Source of the DNA: Gonocerus acuteangulatus
Taxonomy: Eukaryota > Arthropoda > Insecta > Hemiptera > Coreidae
Direction of reading: 5' to 3'
Length of the DNA: 64,000 nucleotides
Assembly (NCBI GenBank): GCA_946811695.1
Contig: OX328131.1
Span: 7,733,826-7,797,825, forward strand
Part shown: positions 20,941-32,151 of the stretch, piece after piece
Layout of the letters: each line of letters begins with the position of its first letter
How positions within the stretch are numbered: the first letter of the stretch is position 1
The notes under the pieces: generated by a model
Databases searched by the model: none
Told to the model about the DNA's origin: nothing
The model's input: the letters and a program-made list of their open reading frames with translations, nothing else
Position numbers and translations under genes: made by a program

Positions 20941-21845
20941 ATCTATAATCATTTAATATATACTTTAGGGTTGAAAAGGCTCTTTCAACACTGACTTGAG
21001 TGGCTGGGCTGGGGGTGTAGGATATCTATAATGATTTAATATATACTTTAGGGTTGAAAAGGCTCTTTCAACACTTACTTGAGTGGCTGGGCTGGGGGTG
21101 TAGATATCTATAATGATTTAATATATACTTTAGGGTTGAAAAGGCTCTTTCAACACTTACTTGAGTGGCTGGGCTGGGGGTGTAGGATATCTATAATGAT
21201 TTAATACATACTTTAGGGTTGAAAAGGCTCTTTCAACACTGACTTGAGTGGCTGGGCTGGGGGTGTAGATATCTATAATGATTTAATATATACTTTAGGG
21301 TTGAAAAGGCTCTTTCAACACTGACTTGAGTGGCTGGGCTGGGGGTGTAGATATCTATAATGATTTAATATATACTTTAGGGTTGAAAAGGCTCTTTCAA
21401 CACTGACTTGAGTGGCTGGGCTGGGGGTGTAGATATCTATAATGATTTAATATATACTTTAGGGTTGAAAAGGCTCTTTCAACACTGACTTGAGTGGCTG
21501 GGCTGGGGGTGTAGATATCTATAATGATTTAATATATACTTTAGGGTTGAAAAGGCTCTTTCAACACTGACTTGAGTGGCTGGGCTGGGGGTGTAGATAT
21601 CTATAATGATTTAATATATACTTTAGGGTTGAAAAGGCTCTTTCAACACTGACTTGAGTGGCTGGGCTGAGGGTGTAGATATCTATAATGATTTAATATA
21701 TACTTTAGGGTTGAAAAGGCTCTTTCAACACTGACTTGAGTGGCTGGGCTGGGGGTGTAGATATCTATAATGATTTGATAAATACTTTAGGGTTGAAAAG
21801 GCTCTTTCAACACTTACTTGAGTGGCTGGGCTGGGGGTGTAGGAT
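20938..21845 (+). repeat. 82-84 bp minisatellite, ~11 copies, adjoining the SINE head
   Basis: The unit begins ATCTATAATGATTTAATATA and includes GGGTTGAAAAGGCTCTTTCA and GGCTGGGCTGGGGGTGTAG. Copies differ by a few bases and a 2-bp indel (GTAGGATATC or GTAGATATC). The first unit is continuous with the SINE head, so the array probably grew from the SINE body. Confidence 0.9.
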
Positions 21846-22554
21846 AAGTCCTAGTTAATATAGATATGGAAGTCTGGATTTTCTTTCTTACTAGTATTCC
21901 AGGTATTGTAAACCTAGGAAACTCTAAAAATCTTGATTAAAATACTGAAAGCTTTTATTTCACATTGAAAAAAATAAGTATTATATTAACTTTTATTTTC
22001 ATGTACTTAATGTCACGAGTTCCTAAATAACTTTTACCCTTAAAACTTTTAAATAAAAGGTTTTTTAACAGTTATTTTTTAACTTATAAAATTTTTTTTT
22101 TATCAGATAAATTTTCGATAAAAAAACCTGTTTCGATCCCTGCTCATCGCTTATAAATCTGACAAGGTATTTGGGTTCGATTTGAGCTTTCCAAGTTTTA
22201 AATTTCTACATTACTTGAAGTAAAATTAAATTTTCATAAGTTATATTATTCGCCATAATTTCTGCTTCTATGGATTTATGAGAAGACAGAACATTGCCTT
22301 CAGAAGAAGAGATTTATCTGGCGAGTTTAAACACTGCATCACTTCATTAAGGACGCCATCTTGGGATGGTTTAATTAGTAGGAATAGTCCTTTAGGGGAA
22401 TCCTCATCCTGGGGAATTCAGGATTCTATCCTAGGATTGTCTTAGGGAGGAATTCCGAGCAATTCCTGGGTCGGAACAAAGGGGCATTTCCTTGGCGACT
22501 AGAAATTCCATGAAAATTTAGTCATTTTTATATTTAAAAATTATTATATGTCCA
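21846..22554. other. Stretch without recognisable genes
   Basis: AT-rich; no coding domain, RNA gene or repeat boundary recognised. Confidence 0.45.
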
Positions 22555-23190
22555 GAATTTTTGCTAGGACGTGGTGAGCCACTAGCCAGGGAAATAACAG
22601 CATTATTCAACCTCATAATAGACAGGGAAGAAATACCTCAACAGTGGAAATTGGCAAAAATGATCATTTTATTTAAAAAAGGGAACAGGAAATCTATGGA
22701 TAATTATCGACCAATCTCATTGTGTTCAGTAATGGCAAGACTATTTGCATCAATCATGAAAGAGCGGCTAACCCTTGAAGTGATAATGGAGAATGTGAGT
22801 GTAGAACAAGCAGGTTTTAGAAAAGGATTCTCAGTAATGGACCATCTTCAAACTATAAATCAAGTAATACAAAAGGCAAAAGAATACAAATTTCCAATAT
22901 ACCTGTGTTTTCTTGATTTCAGTAAAGCATTTGACTCAATATCTCATTCAAGCATATTTAGTGCTCTTCGAAAAATAGGAATCCAAAGCAAATATGTCAG
23001 GATTATAAAGGAATTATACAAGGAAATGACAGCATTTATAGCAACCGAAAGGAAAGGAAAAGAGTTCCCTGTGAAAAAAGGAGTCAGGCAAGGAGATCCA
23101 ATCTCCCCGGTTCTGTTTATTTTGGTTCTAGAGCTTATTTTCTGGAAGCTGGAATGAGAAGGTAAAGGAATTAGTGTGAAAACCTGATTA
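22555..23190 (+). pseudogene. RTE-like reverse transcriptase fragment
   Basis: A 199-codon frame with LFKKGNRKSMDNYRPISL, EQAGFRKGFSVMDHLQTI, the first catalytic box CFLDFSKAFDSISHS and GVRQGDPISPVLF. It stops (TGA 23155-23157) just before the second catalytic YADD box would come, so it cannot be active. The motif spelling fits the RTE group (KGVRQGD.ISP). Both ends are truncated. Confidence 0.8.
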
Positions 23191-23931
23191 GGAGTAACAA
23201 TCAGGAATCACAGTAACATTATTAAGTTTAAAGATTTCAAAATTCAATGATAAACTTTCAGATTAAACACAACAATATTTCTCATAGAGGTTTAATATCA
23301 GATATTGGAAACTGGTAGTTTTTGGGGCTGACAATGATTGTGACAATGAATACATGTATTCAATAATACTTCATTTTTATATTTTATTATAAATATTTTT
23401 GATTTTTAAATTAAACCTACCACGAATCATAATCCTGTTTATGTTGCTCTAGCAGCAACGTAACCTGTCAAAACAGCAACCTCAAAATGACCATTCTTCC
23501 GAGCTGTGTTTCTATAGAGACACAACTCAAAATAAAACTCAACTGAAAATCTCTTGCCTATGTAGATGGAATAGCATTACGAGATGAAGAGTGACACAAG
23601 TTCCCTCTGGTGTAGAAGCTCTGAAGCTAGGTACATACAGTTTTGATGGTCGATAAGGAGATATTTATCATATCTTTCACAGTCATAACCGGAAAACACC
23701 GATTTTTGAGTTGTGCTACTTTAAAAATACTAGTGGAATATGTTCAACTTTGACTCCATTTTCCTCAAAACATTGAGTTCGTTACTCAGACACCTTGAAC
23801 TCTGAGGTCCTAATATCTAAACATAGCAATAAGAAAAATACTCTACAGTTTACAAATAAGAAAAACCTTTTCTACTTCATCTTGAATGGTTTTTTTTATT
23901 TTTCTTTGGGTGTCATAGATCTTTTTCCCCG
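23191..23931. other. Stretch without recognisable genes
   Basis: AT-rich DNA with no recognisable coding or repeat structure. Confidence 0.4.
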
Positions 23932-24282
23932 TTGCACGTTTTTTCGGTGAGCTCCCCATATATAAAAATTCAGAAACATATGACAACGTTTTATAGGAAA
24001 GGAGTGGAGTTTTGTGGAGCAGTTTTGTTCAATTTCCTGCCTGAGGAATTAAGAAACATCCAGCCGACCAAAAGACTTATCCAGAAACTGAAAAGAATAC
24101 TCCGACAAAGAACTTGTTATACAACTGAAGACTTTTTTGAAATAGATTTAGCTTTCGGACTGGCATCTTGACTTAAATCTGCAAATGTATTATTAAATGT
24201 ATTATAATATTATTATATGACGTGTCCATATCTTGAAAACGAGTTTTTGGAAATAAAGATTATTCTATTCTATTTTATTGAT
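23932..24282 (+). pseudogene. CR1/L2-like retrotransposon 3' end
   Basis: The frame reads FYRKGVEFCGAVLFNFLP, then EELRNIQ..KRLIQKLKRIL, the usual last segment (surface residues before the stop) of CR1/L2-type ORF2 proteins. The stop at 24169-24171 is followed by a short 3' UTR ending AAATAAAGATTATTCTATTC with a few ATTCT repeats, the microsatellite-like 3' terminus of this group. 5'-truncated. Confidence 0.6.
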
Positions 24283-24759
24283 TAGCAAATGTATTGAAAT
24301 TATTCCATTGAATTATAGCTATACTTGAGCCGTGTAGAACTTTGGGAACAGTTTGTACAAGGGCTTGGATATGGGGCTTTAGAAACATGGTTTAGGATTA
24401 AAGAGAAGGCTTTAATTGACAGGTCGTGTTTGCTGGATGAATGGTTTGGTGTAAAGTCTGTTTGTATTCAAAGCGGACACACTTTCATCCCGACCAAGAC
24501 AAGCTTCAGGATATTGCTGGCATAGTCAAACTTGTACTGTTTATCTTTATTAACCCTTCTACCGTCACCTTGGGTCATATTCACCCTATTTTTTATTAGT
24601 TATTTTATTTTCTATTAGACTTTCAGACTTTTACATATCTCTTTAGCCGTATTGAACCGGGGTGACGACTTGTGTATGTATGTGACGACATCCGTCACAG
24701 TTTTTGGTGCAATTGAGAGAGTAACTAAAGTAATTATACTTTTAAATTTCAATATTATC

Positions 24760-25035
24760 AGCATAAATATGCTTTAGCGGTGACTAAACTGGAAAAAAGA
24801 CGTGTCCGCTGGCGTTCGCGCGTGCGCATTGGGGATCGCGCCTTCGCAGTGGCGTTCGCGCTTTGACCTGGCCATGTACGAAAAAGAAGACTGTATTTGT
24901 CACAAAAAAGTGTCCGTTGGCGTTCGCCCATACGCAGTGGCTATGTACGAAAAAGAATACTGTATGTTATAGAGTACATTACATAGGTTTGTCGGGTGGA
25001 TCTAAAGCTTATTTTTGTTTTTGAATTTGAGCAGA
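24760..25035. repeat. Dispersed repeat, inverted relative at 40655-40850
   Basis: Contains CAGCATAAATATGCTTTAGC at the left and GTTTGTCGGGTGGATCTAAAG near the right; the reverse complement of these landmarks, with the GC-rich GCGTTCGCGCGTGCGC region between them, is found at 40655-40850. Two inner copies of GTCCG(C/T)TGGCGTTCGC lie about 110 bp apart. Confidence 0.6.
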
Positions 25036-25512
25036 AGACTCCAAAATAAATGATTTTTTTTCTTAGTTTATAATTAATAAATAGTAAATTAATTAATTGA
25101 AATGGCTTTAAAATATGATTTTTATTATTTATTGTTGTACTAAGTAGTAAACTTTCTAGTGCAATAATACAATATTTTCCTTTGCAAAATTACTAAAGTT
25201 TCCACGCTTGTAACCGATGAAGAGCCTCAAAATGAATTAGAAACCCACAGACAAGATATTTTGGTAGAAAATACTAATCAGAACTTGTGCTCATTATGAG
25301 CGCCCTTAAGACTTCCGAGCACCCGACAAAGGCAGGAAATAAATACTTCATTTTTCGCTGGAGTGTTTCTCAACACACATACATGATAGGAATTTGAAGG
25401 ATCTATGGAGGGAGAGATGGACCATCAACATTTAAATTAATATACATTTAGAAATTAACTCAATTAGTACTGAGGCAGTTAATTCGGCGCCCCCTCCTCT
25501 GTAATATCGGGG

Positions 25513-26108
25513 AACATGTACTTATCACGTTATCAACATGTACTTATCACGTTATCAACATGTACTTATCACGTTATAAACATGTACTTATCACGTTATC
25601 AACATGCACTTATCAAGTTATCAACATGTACTTATCACGTTATCAACATGTACTTATCACGTTATCAACATGTACTTATCACGTTATAAACATGTACTTA
25701 TCGCGTTATCAACATGTACTTATCATGTTATCAACATGTACTTATCACGTTATAAACATGTACTTATCGCGTTATCAACATGTACTTATCGCGTTATCAA
25801 CATGCACTTATTACGTTATCAACATGTACTTATCACGTTATCGACATGTACTTATCACGTTATCGACATGTACTTATCTAGTTATCAACATGTACTTATC
25901 ACGTTATCAACATGTACTTATCACGTTATCAACATGTACTTATCACGTTATCAACATGTACTTATCACGTTATCAACATGTACTTATCACGTTATCAACA
26001 TTTACTTATCACGTTATAAACATGTACTTATCACGTTATCAAAATGTACTTATCACGTAATCAAAATGTACTTATCACGTTATCAACATGTATTTATTAC
26101 GTTATCAT
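25513..26108. repeat. 22-bp minisatellite, ~27 copies
   Basis: The unit is close to AACATGTACTTATCACGTTATC with scattered substitutions. Long plus-strand frames across it are repeat artefacts. The array ends in ACGTTATCATGATAACGT, an inverted junction of two unit ends. Confidence 0.93.
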
Positions 26109-26520
26109 GATAACGTGGAAGCTATTTTACCAATAGAAGAGAATGTACATGACGTACCCAATCCCAGAAAGAGAAGGTGTAGCTTATGACCCAGCATTAA
26201 CGTAAGAAGTGTCCCAAATTTTTTTCGGATATACAAACAATTTTTTTTTTCTTAAAACATTCAATTAATATTTTTCCAAACTGTAAAAATTAGTTATAAC
26301 CCAAAGAACTCTAGTATATATGTGATATTATTTGATTTTGAGCCTTATAAAATATAACCTGTTGGGAGCACGACTTACTTTTGGTTTCCCATTCCTCAAT
26401 TGAATTTCATCCTGTAGCGATTAATACCAATGTTCATTAAAGCATTATTATGCTCAATATTTAGCTTTTTGGTTTCGGGTCAATATGACCCGAGGTGAGG
26501 GCTTGTGTAATTTCTAGACA

Positions 26521-27308
26521 GGTGACGGCTCAAGAGCTAGTGGAAATAACGTGTGCGTCGTATCAAACTATTTCAAAGTTTAAAGCAATTAGGTATTTCC
26601 TCGACTGAGAACGTTTTTCGATTTTTTTTTTTTTTTTTTTTATTTTTTTTTTTTTTTTTTATGAATTGTAAGAATCTTTGGAATAGATGGTTTACGTATA
26701 CCATGATTTCTCAACCGGTTTCGAGATAAAATGTCAAAGAAAATCTCAAAGTTCCTGATGTATGTTTATAGAATATTTTGATTTTAATATTACTTCATAT
26801 TTTATATCTCATTATGGTATAACTTGCCTATCCAGAAACCAATAAATGTAAAACCGTAAGAGCTAAGATTTTTTTAGCGCTAAAAAAACACATCTTTTTT
26901 TCTTCAAGCATCCTTTAAAATAATCCATTGTTATAATGTCTGTACAAAATTGATTTTGTCAGAAGCTCATAGAATCTGACCAAATTAAACACTACAACCT
27001 AATTAAATGAAACCGATATTAAAGAATGAAAAATTATTCCCCGATCGCCTGAGTTTAATAGCAAAATGGCTTGTTATTGTCCTGTTTTTTTTTTTTCTTT
27101 AGAAGCATTTGTTGTGGTTAACTAATTTCCGGAGAATCTGCTAGAACGGAAATGGGATTTCTGGTTTGTTGGAATTCCCATGAACTCGCCTCCATCCTCC
27201 CATTGATTCCGCACTGTGCTTTGTAAAGTCTATTTGATGGTAACCCATGAATAGAGACGGGCGTAATATGCTATTTCTAAAGGCGGCCGTTTTAAGATTA
27301 TTAAATCA
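26521..27308. other. Stretch without recognisable genes
   Basis: AT-rich with a T-rich tract at 26617-26661. No coding or RNA gene seen. Confidence 0.45.
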
Positions 27309-27475
27309 GGCTCACTAAACAGCTTTAGTTTTAGCACTTTCCTCCGAAGGAAAGTAGCTATTGAGGTTGCACGGAAAAATTTCTGCACGGAATTTTGCTT
27401 GAAAAATTTCTTCAAATCTTTATCGATCCTACCTAGTAGATACCGAAAATGACCCCCGTTAAAATTTATATATAT
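27309..27475 (-). repeat. Dispersed repeat family 'E2', copy 2
   Basis: Reverse-complement copy of 2538-2668: TAGCACTTTCCTCCGAAGGA at one end and GACCCCCGTTAAAATTTATA at the other, again touching a (TA)n tract (27476-27527). Confidence 0.65.
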
Positions 27476-27478
27476 CTG

Positions 27479-27527
<49 letters not shown>
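27476..27527. repeat. (TA)n microsatellite
   Basis: Mostly pure TA dinucleotides next to the E2 copy. Confidence 0.95.
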
Positions 27528-27529
<2 letters not shown>

Positions 27530-27539
27530 GTCAACACGA

Positions 27540-28230
27540 TAGCGGCCAGAGTTTTTGTTTTTTCGTCACGAAACTTGGTATATAGCATTCAATTAGCAAA
27601 CGATTGAACGAATTCGGTCCACCGGAAGTGGAGGTTTACCCCGAACCCAAAACACTAATTTGACAATGTCAGCCGTAATATTTGTTATATCTCAACGAAA
27701 CTTGGTATTCGTAGTAGTAACCTAGAGAGAAATGTGAGATGTAAAAATAAACTAAATCGGTTCATTAGAAGGGGGGGGGGGGATTTACTTCGGACCCACA
27801 ATACCAAGTCGCCACTACCAGCCGTGATTTTTGTTATATTTTGACGAAACTCGGTATTCGTAGTGGTAATTTAGAGAGAAAAGTGAGATGTAAAAATAAA
27901 CTAAATCGGTTCATTAGAAGGGGGGGTTTACTTCGGACCCACAATACCAATTCGCCACTACCAGCCGTGATTTTTGTTATATTTTGACGAAACTCGGTAT
28001 TCGTAGTGGTAATTTAGAGAGAAAAGTGAGATGTAAAAATCAAGTAAATCGGTTCATTAGGAGGGGGGGGTTTACTTCGGACCCAAATTACTAATATACT
28101 CATACTGGTCGTAATTTCTGCTGTATTGTAACGAAACGCGGTACACGTCGTGGGTACCTCATGGGAAAGAAGTGCTGTAAAAATGAGCTAAATCGGTCAA
28201 CAGGAAAGGGGGGTTTACTTTTAATGTATT
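27540..28230 (+). repeat. Degenerate ~125-150 bp tandem repeat, about 5 copies
   Basis: The landmark CGAAAC(T)(C/T)GG(T)A recurs at about 27569, 27696, 27845, 27988 and 28131, each followed by AAATCGGT(C/T)(C/A) and a G-run next to TTTAC. The third and fourth copies are nearly identical; outer copies are more diverged. Non-coding. Confidence 0.75.
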
Positions 28231-28487
28231 TCAATAGAATTAGCTTGCCAGTCGTAGGTTCGCAAGGCCGCCGCAAGGTGCGCCAGTAGTGTAGTAGGTA
28301 CCATGTGTAAACATAACTCTCAAAGCAAATTAATTACAAAATTAATAATTGAACAGTTACTCACTACAAAATTAAAAGAGAACTATTCATGTTTTTATTT
28401 TATTTATGTAGGATATTTTAAGCAAATTGTTCAGGAAACCAGTCTACACTACCCAAATTCTGAGGAAAGTGCTTAGTTATGCAGCTC

Positions 28488-28620
28488 CTGCGTGACGGAC
28501 TTTTCTTGTATAATCTAAGCGCGGTTCCTCCCTCCCTCCATATATAATAATCCCGCTTAAAAGGTTGACCTCACGACGCAATCCGGAAGTGTCGACAAGA
28601 AAAGTTCACAATTCAGAACA
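28488..28620 (+). repeat. Hairpin-bearing dispersed repeat 'B', copy 1
   Basis: Contains TAAGCGCGGTTCCTCCCTCC, a gap, then CCCGCTTAAAAGGTTGACCT and CAATCCGGAAGTGTCGACAA. The same blocks occur at 55945-56050 and, reversed, at 63120-63236. It is preceded by GCAGCTCCTGCGTGACGGAC, also seen near 59116 and 61807 (reversed). Confidence 0.6.
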
Positions 28621-28680
28621 CATAAACCACGTTGGCTTATCACGCTGTCAAATATAAACATAATTTTTACTTGATTGAGA

Positions 28681-29139
28681 AGATATGGTCGGCCGTTCAG
28701 AAGTAGGAAGCGTTGATCGTCGGGGTTTCGGTCAATGTTCTTATTTAATAAAACACATTTTATGGTTAAAATGTATATTTATTACTGCCAACGTTTCGGC
28801 TTGCTATACAAGCCATCTTCAGGGCTATCGAGAAGATATGGTCGACCGTTCAGAAGTAGGAAGCGTTGATCGTCGGGGTTTCGGTCAATGTTCTTATTTA
28901 ATAAAACACATTTTATGGTTAAAATGTATATTTATTACTGCCGACGTTTCGGCTTGCTATACAAGCCATCTTCAGGGCTATCGAGAAGATATGGTCGACC
29001 GTTCAGAAGTAGGAAGCGTTGATCGTCGGGGTTTCGGTCAATGTTCTTATTTAATAAAACACATTTTATGGTTAAAATGTATATTTATTACTGCCGACGT
29101 TTCGGCTTGCTATGCAAGCCATCTTCAGGGCTATCGAGA
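28681..29139 (-). repeat. 153-bp tandem repeat, 3 copies, each with a minus-strand hammerhead ribozyme
   Basis: Units start at 28681, 28834 and 28987 and are nearly identical. Since 153 is divisible by three, a 153-codon plus-strand frame runs across them, but this is incidental. Each unit holds a hammerhead-like motif on the minus strand (28787-28826, 28940-28979, 29093-29132). The array ends in a long hairpin (29131-29232). Its organisation, short tandem copies with ribozymes, fits Penelope-type terminal repeats or a second retrozyme family; no RT is nearby. Confidence 0.75.
28787..28826 (-). ncRNA. Hammerhead ribozyme motif (first of three in the 153-bp array)
   Basis: Minus strand 5' to 3': stem I GCC; core CTGAAGA (complement of 28816-28822); extra T; stem II GGCTTG paired with CAAGCC around a TATAG loop; GAA; palindromic ACGT; T (C in the other two copies); stem I partner GGC. 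Stem II is a perfect 6-bp helix. The copies at 28940-28979 and 29093-29132 have the pre-cleavage base changed from T to C; both are allowed bases at this position. Confidence 0.7.
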
Positions 29140-29232
29140 AGATTGAGAACTGTCCCGTTTCAAGAAGAAATGTCCGTTCTGGGAACATTCCAGAAATGTT
29201 CTCTTCTTGAAACGGGACAGTTCTTCTCGATA
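29131..29232. repeat. Long hairpin closing the 153-bp hammerhead array
   Basis: Arms GAACTGTCCCGTTTCAAGAAGA (29147-29168) and its exact complement (29202-29223), with outer CTATCGAGAAGA (29131) matching TCTTCTCGATA (29222). Such head-to-head ends are usual in Penelope-type insertions. Confidence 0.8.
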
Positions 29233-29379
29233 CGCTTCCTAATTTTTAATTGTATATGATCACCTCAAACCATTATTATTTTAATTACAAATCAAAAATA
29301 AGGGGGAATTTTATTGAAAATTATGACAATTGAATTGGATTTTCTTCTGGTTTTATGAGGATGACCCTGAGCCTAAATT

Positions 29380-29428
29380 ATAAGCGGGGTCCTCCCTATG
29401 GAGGGAGGGAGGAACCCCGCTAAAAGGT
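29380..29428. repeat. Hairpin repeat 'B' core
   Basis: AGCGGGGTCCTCCCTATGGA followed by a GGGAGG run and AACCCCGCT: imperfect inverted repeat with arms of about 15 bp. Same family as 28513, 55945 and 63190. Confidence 0.7.
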
Positions 29429-29947
29429 TAAACGTGTAAAAAATAATAAACAATAAATGAATATGGTTTGAGGTGAAGATCATATAAAAGTAAGAATGTG
29501 TAAAATAATTGAAAACTCAGAAATTTCCTTGGAAAATCTTTAACAAGAACATAATTTTGATTTTGAGAATATTATCACATTAAGTAAAGAATGAAATGAA
29601 ATGAAAAAAAAATAAAAGATTAAAGAAAATACCCATATCATAAAAAATATAAAGAAAGTTGTAAATAAAAAAAACTGAAATACAAAATCCAAATACTATT
29701 ATTATTAACTTATTTGATAAACAATAAAAAAATGTGATCTAATTAGAGGGGGAGAGATATGTTTTAATTTTTAAGACTGTATTTCTTCTGGAAATTAAAT
29801 TAATTTTTAAACATATGACATATCGATTATAGATCAGCTGACTATATTCCACCATATTGGATTCTTTCCGACCATGATCAGTCTAGACGTGGCCGGAGCG
29901 GAAGGTTCTCCTCTAGTTGAGGCTGTGAGATTTTTATTTGTAACTTA
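29429..29947. other. Stretch without recognisable genes
   Basis: AT-rich DNA between the hairpin and the solitary hammerhead; no coding seen. Confidence 0.4.
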
Positions 29948-29990
29948 TTCCCCTGAAGAGGCACCAAAAAGGTGTGAAACATGTAGGGAG
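29948..29990 (+). ncRNA. Solitary hammerhead ribozyme motif
   Basis: Plus strand: stem I TTCCC (29948-29952); core CTGAAGA (29953-29959); extra G; stem II GCACC (29961-29965) with GGTGT (29971-29975) around five A; GAA (29976-29978); palindromic ACATGT (29979-29984); A (29985); stem I partner GGGAG (29986-29990). Stem I gives 4 Watson-Crick pairs plus T-G. All conserved core bases of the small Penelope-associated hammerheads are present. It is not in a visible tandem array. Confidence 0.7.
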
Positions 29991-30117
29991 GAAGTACAGT
30001 TAGTGTAACTATCTAGTGAAGTTTTTATTATATGACCTTTCGCCTAGTATGAATATTCCAAGATCATTTTTTTTATTTAAATTTTAACTGCGAATTTTAG
30101 GACGGGTTATCTACAGG

Positions 30118-30258
30118 TTACCACCCTTTTCTATCCAGGATAGGACTGATGCCTTTTCTTTTTCCTAAGGAAAAGCCACTGCCCCTAGTGGGAATCGAAC
30201 CCACGACCTTTGGCAAGGAGTGTTAAGAGCTGACTCTCACACCTACCGGGCCTCCAAA
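30118..30258 (-). mobile_element. tRNA-derived SINE (minus strand)
   Basis: Minus strand starts GGAGGCCCGGTAGGTGTGAG, with B box GGTTCGATTCCCAC (complement at about 30186-30203), and a body containing AAAAGGGTGGTAACCTGTAG. The same body block appears in the 5S-derived SINE at 59190-59210. Pol III promoter boxes are intact by eye. Confidence 0.7.
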
Positions 30259-30747
30259 CTTCGAAGTTTAAGTAAAGGGTCAGCTGAATAATAATTATCT
30301 AGAAAATGTTTTAACCGAGTTCATCTTTTCTAAGTTACCGAATCGAAAACTAATTATTAAAACTAGTTTTAGACAAAAGATATCTCCTTAAAAATAGTTG
30401 CAGGCTTCCAAATGCACTTTATATTGGTATATTGACGGGTAATATGGGATGAAACCATTTCAATTCGTTCATTTAATTGTATTGTTTTAAAGCGGCTTCA
30501 ATAGGTCAGTAGATTTGATAGGATTGACCGAGGTGTTAGAGCTAAGCTCTGTTTTGCGTGACCTGCTTCTGTCAGCGTGTATAGATTTGTTATTTCTACT
30601 CACCAATTACTTAGCAATTGCTTCGCTTTAATGTTGCAATGGAGCTAAAAACCATTTAGGTCAGAGATATAGCTTAAAGAGTAAATTATAAACACCGAAA
30701 TAACAGATGATTTAAATGAGAAATCCATAAAATGGTGACTCCGGAAA
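30259..30747. other. Stretch without recognisable genes
   Basis: No recognisable coding, RNA or repeat structure. Confidence 0.4.
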
Positions 30748-30870
30748 ATGGTGGCCGTGAGAGGTGGGGCGTGTGCACTCTGTGCCTGTAGTTGTCGGTT
30801 CGATTCCCGCAAGGGTTTATGGCTTTTCTCGGGAAAAGATATGAATACTTACGAAACGCATTAATATCCC
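30748..30870 (+). mobile_element. tRNA-derived SINE (plus strand)
   Basis: GGTGGCCGTGAGAGGTGGGG (A-box region) and TCGGTTCGATTCCCGCAAGG (B box) followed by GGCTTTTCTCGGGAAAAG, similar to CTTTTCCTTAGGAAAAAG in the SINE at 30118-30258. The end is near the C/A-rich run at 30870. Confidence 0.6.
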
Positions 30871-30889
30871 CCCCCAAAAAAAACCTAAC

Positions 30890-31740
30890 GTTGAAAAAAA
30901 GAGGCCAAGTTCCAGGCCCCTCCCAAAAACAGTTTGCCTATGAAAGTTATATCATAGTACTGGGCCAAGTTTTAGGCTTTTAATACCTTATCAAGAACCT
31001 AATAATACCTTCTCACTTATTTGTGCATTTCCAAATTGGTCGATATTGTATTATCCAGATTCCAACGTTTATACAAAAAAGTTTCCACTCATCAAAGCCC
31101 TCTAACTAGCAAGCGTCCCCCACCCACTCTCTCATCCAAGACGACTCAGAAGACAGTGGCCCAGAGATCTGCTAGAGTGACCAATGGCTTTCTCTTCCTT
31201 CAAGTGCGTCAATGTCTGTGGCTCACCGATCTCTCTTCGACTCCAGCCACTGGTCGGAGCAGAAGGGACCTTGTAGGCACCTCTCAACGTCATCTGCGCG
31301 TCTTTCTAACGTTAATCTAGGATGAAGTTGGGAGGCCTTGAGCACAGAACCTTCATATTGTATCATATATCATATTACCAGATGTATTTATATACAGGAT
31401 GTAATAATCAATAAATAAATAAATGATGATCTAAGTTAGCCAGTTTTCGTAAAGTGATGGCCGTTTCAACTTAAATAGAGTTCATAAAACCTCTATCGTT
31501 TTAAATCATCAGAGGGTTAATAATAATCCTGAACGGTTACCCTAAGGTTCTCGAATCTTTAAATATCAGAACTTCTATAATAATTCGTGGGCATAATTTT
31601 ACTAAAACTGGCCAAGTTGCAAATGCTCAAATAAGTGAGAGTATTATTAGGTTCTTGACAAGGTATTAAGATCCTAAAACGTGGCCAAATATCATGATAT
31701 TATAACTTTCATTGGCACACTGTTTTGGGGAACTCAGCAG
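30890..31740. mobile_element. Inverted-repeat DNA element (~115-bp arms)
   Basis: Left arm (about 30924-31040) contains ATGAAAGTTATATCATAG and CAAGAACCTAATAATACC; the right arm (about 31605-31735) is its reverse complement. The middle (31046-31400) is unrelated and ends in AATAAATAAATAAATGATG, possibly the 3' end of a nested retroelement. No transposase seen. Confidence 0.65.
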
Positions 31741-32083
31741 ACGAATGTAGTAAGTTACGCAGCTCCTGCGTGACAAAAATGTTTTCCACGGCCCCCCTAA
31801 ATGTATCACGTATAAGATCCTCGCATTCAAAACATAAAGTCAGTAATAGCCAATCTCCTAGAGAAGTTGTAAAATCAAGCCTGAAGTTGTGACGTTATCT
31901 CCGCTCTGTAATTTATTCATGATTTGTACTTCCGGTCTAGGACTGCCCTCCTCCCAGCCACTTCCGGTCTAGGACTGCCCTCCTCACATCCACTTCCGGA
32001 AGCAGGGCTGCTAATGGCACATGTCCTGTAGCGGAAATACCAACCTTCAGGAGAGATGTAAAACGATAACGACTTTATATAGT

Positions 32084-32093
<10 letters not shown>
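31741..32093. other. Non-coding stretch with a duplicated 41-bp block
   Basis: CACTTCCGGTCTAGGACTGC plus CCTCCTC occurs twice in tandem at about 31928-32010. Otherwise no recognisable feature. Confidence 0.6.

Positions 32094-32151
<58 letters not shown>

Larger units (their letters stand above)
24550..26520 (+). mobile_element. Dead piggyBac-type element, highly rearranged
   Basis: TTAA (24550-24553) is followed by CCCTTCTACCGTCACCTTGG and GTCATATTCACCC; an inverted relative, GGGTCAATATGACCCGAGGT, lies at about 26479. TTAA and this TIR style point to piggyBac. Near 26104-26210 codons read ILPIEENVHDVPNPRKRRCS then a stop, like the start of the Cys-rich C-terminal finger of piggyBac transposases. 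An acidic stretch near 25211 (VTDEEPQNELETHRQD) could be the N-terminus. Most of the transposase is replaced by a 22-bp minisatellite and by another repeat (24760-25035). The right TTAA was not found. Confidence 0.5.

Noticed and set aside
25560..26110. 166-168 codon plus-strand frames with YLSRYQHVLI-like repeats
   Set aside because: Produced by a 22-bp minisatellite cycling through frames.
28685..29146. A 153-codon frame made of three 51-residue repeats
   Set aside because: Unit length of 153 bp keeps the frame open by chance; the paired ribozyme structure is on the other strand and no protein family is recognised.
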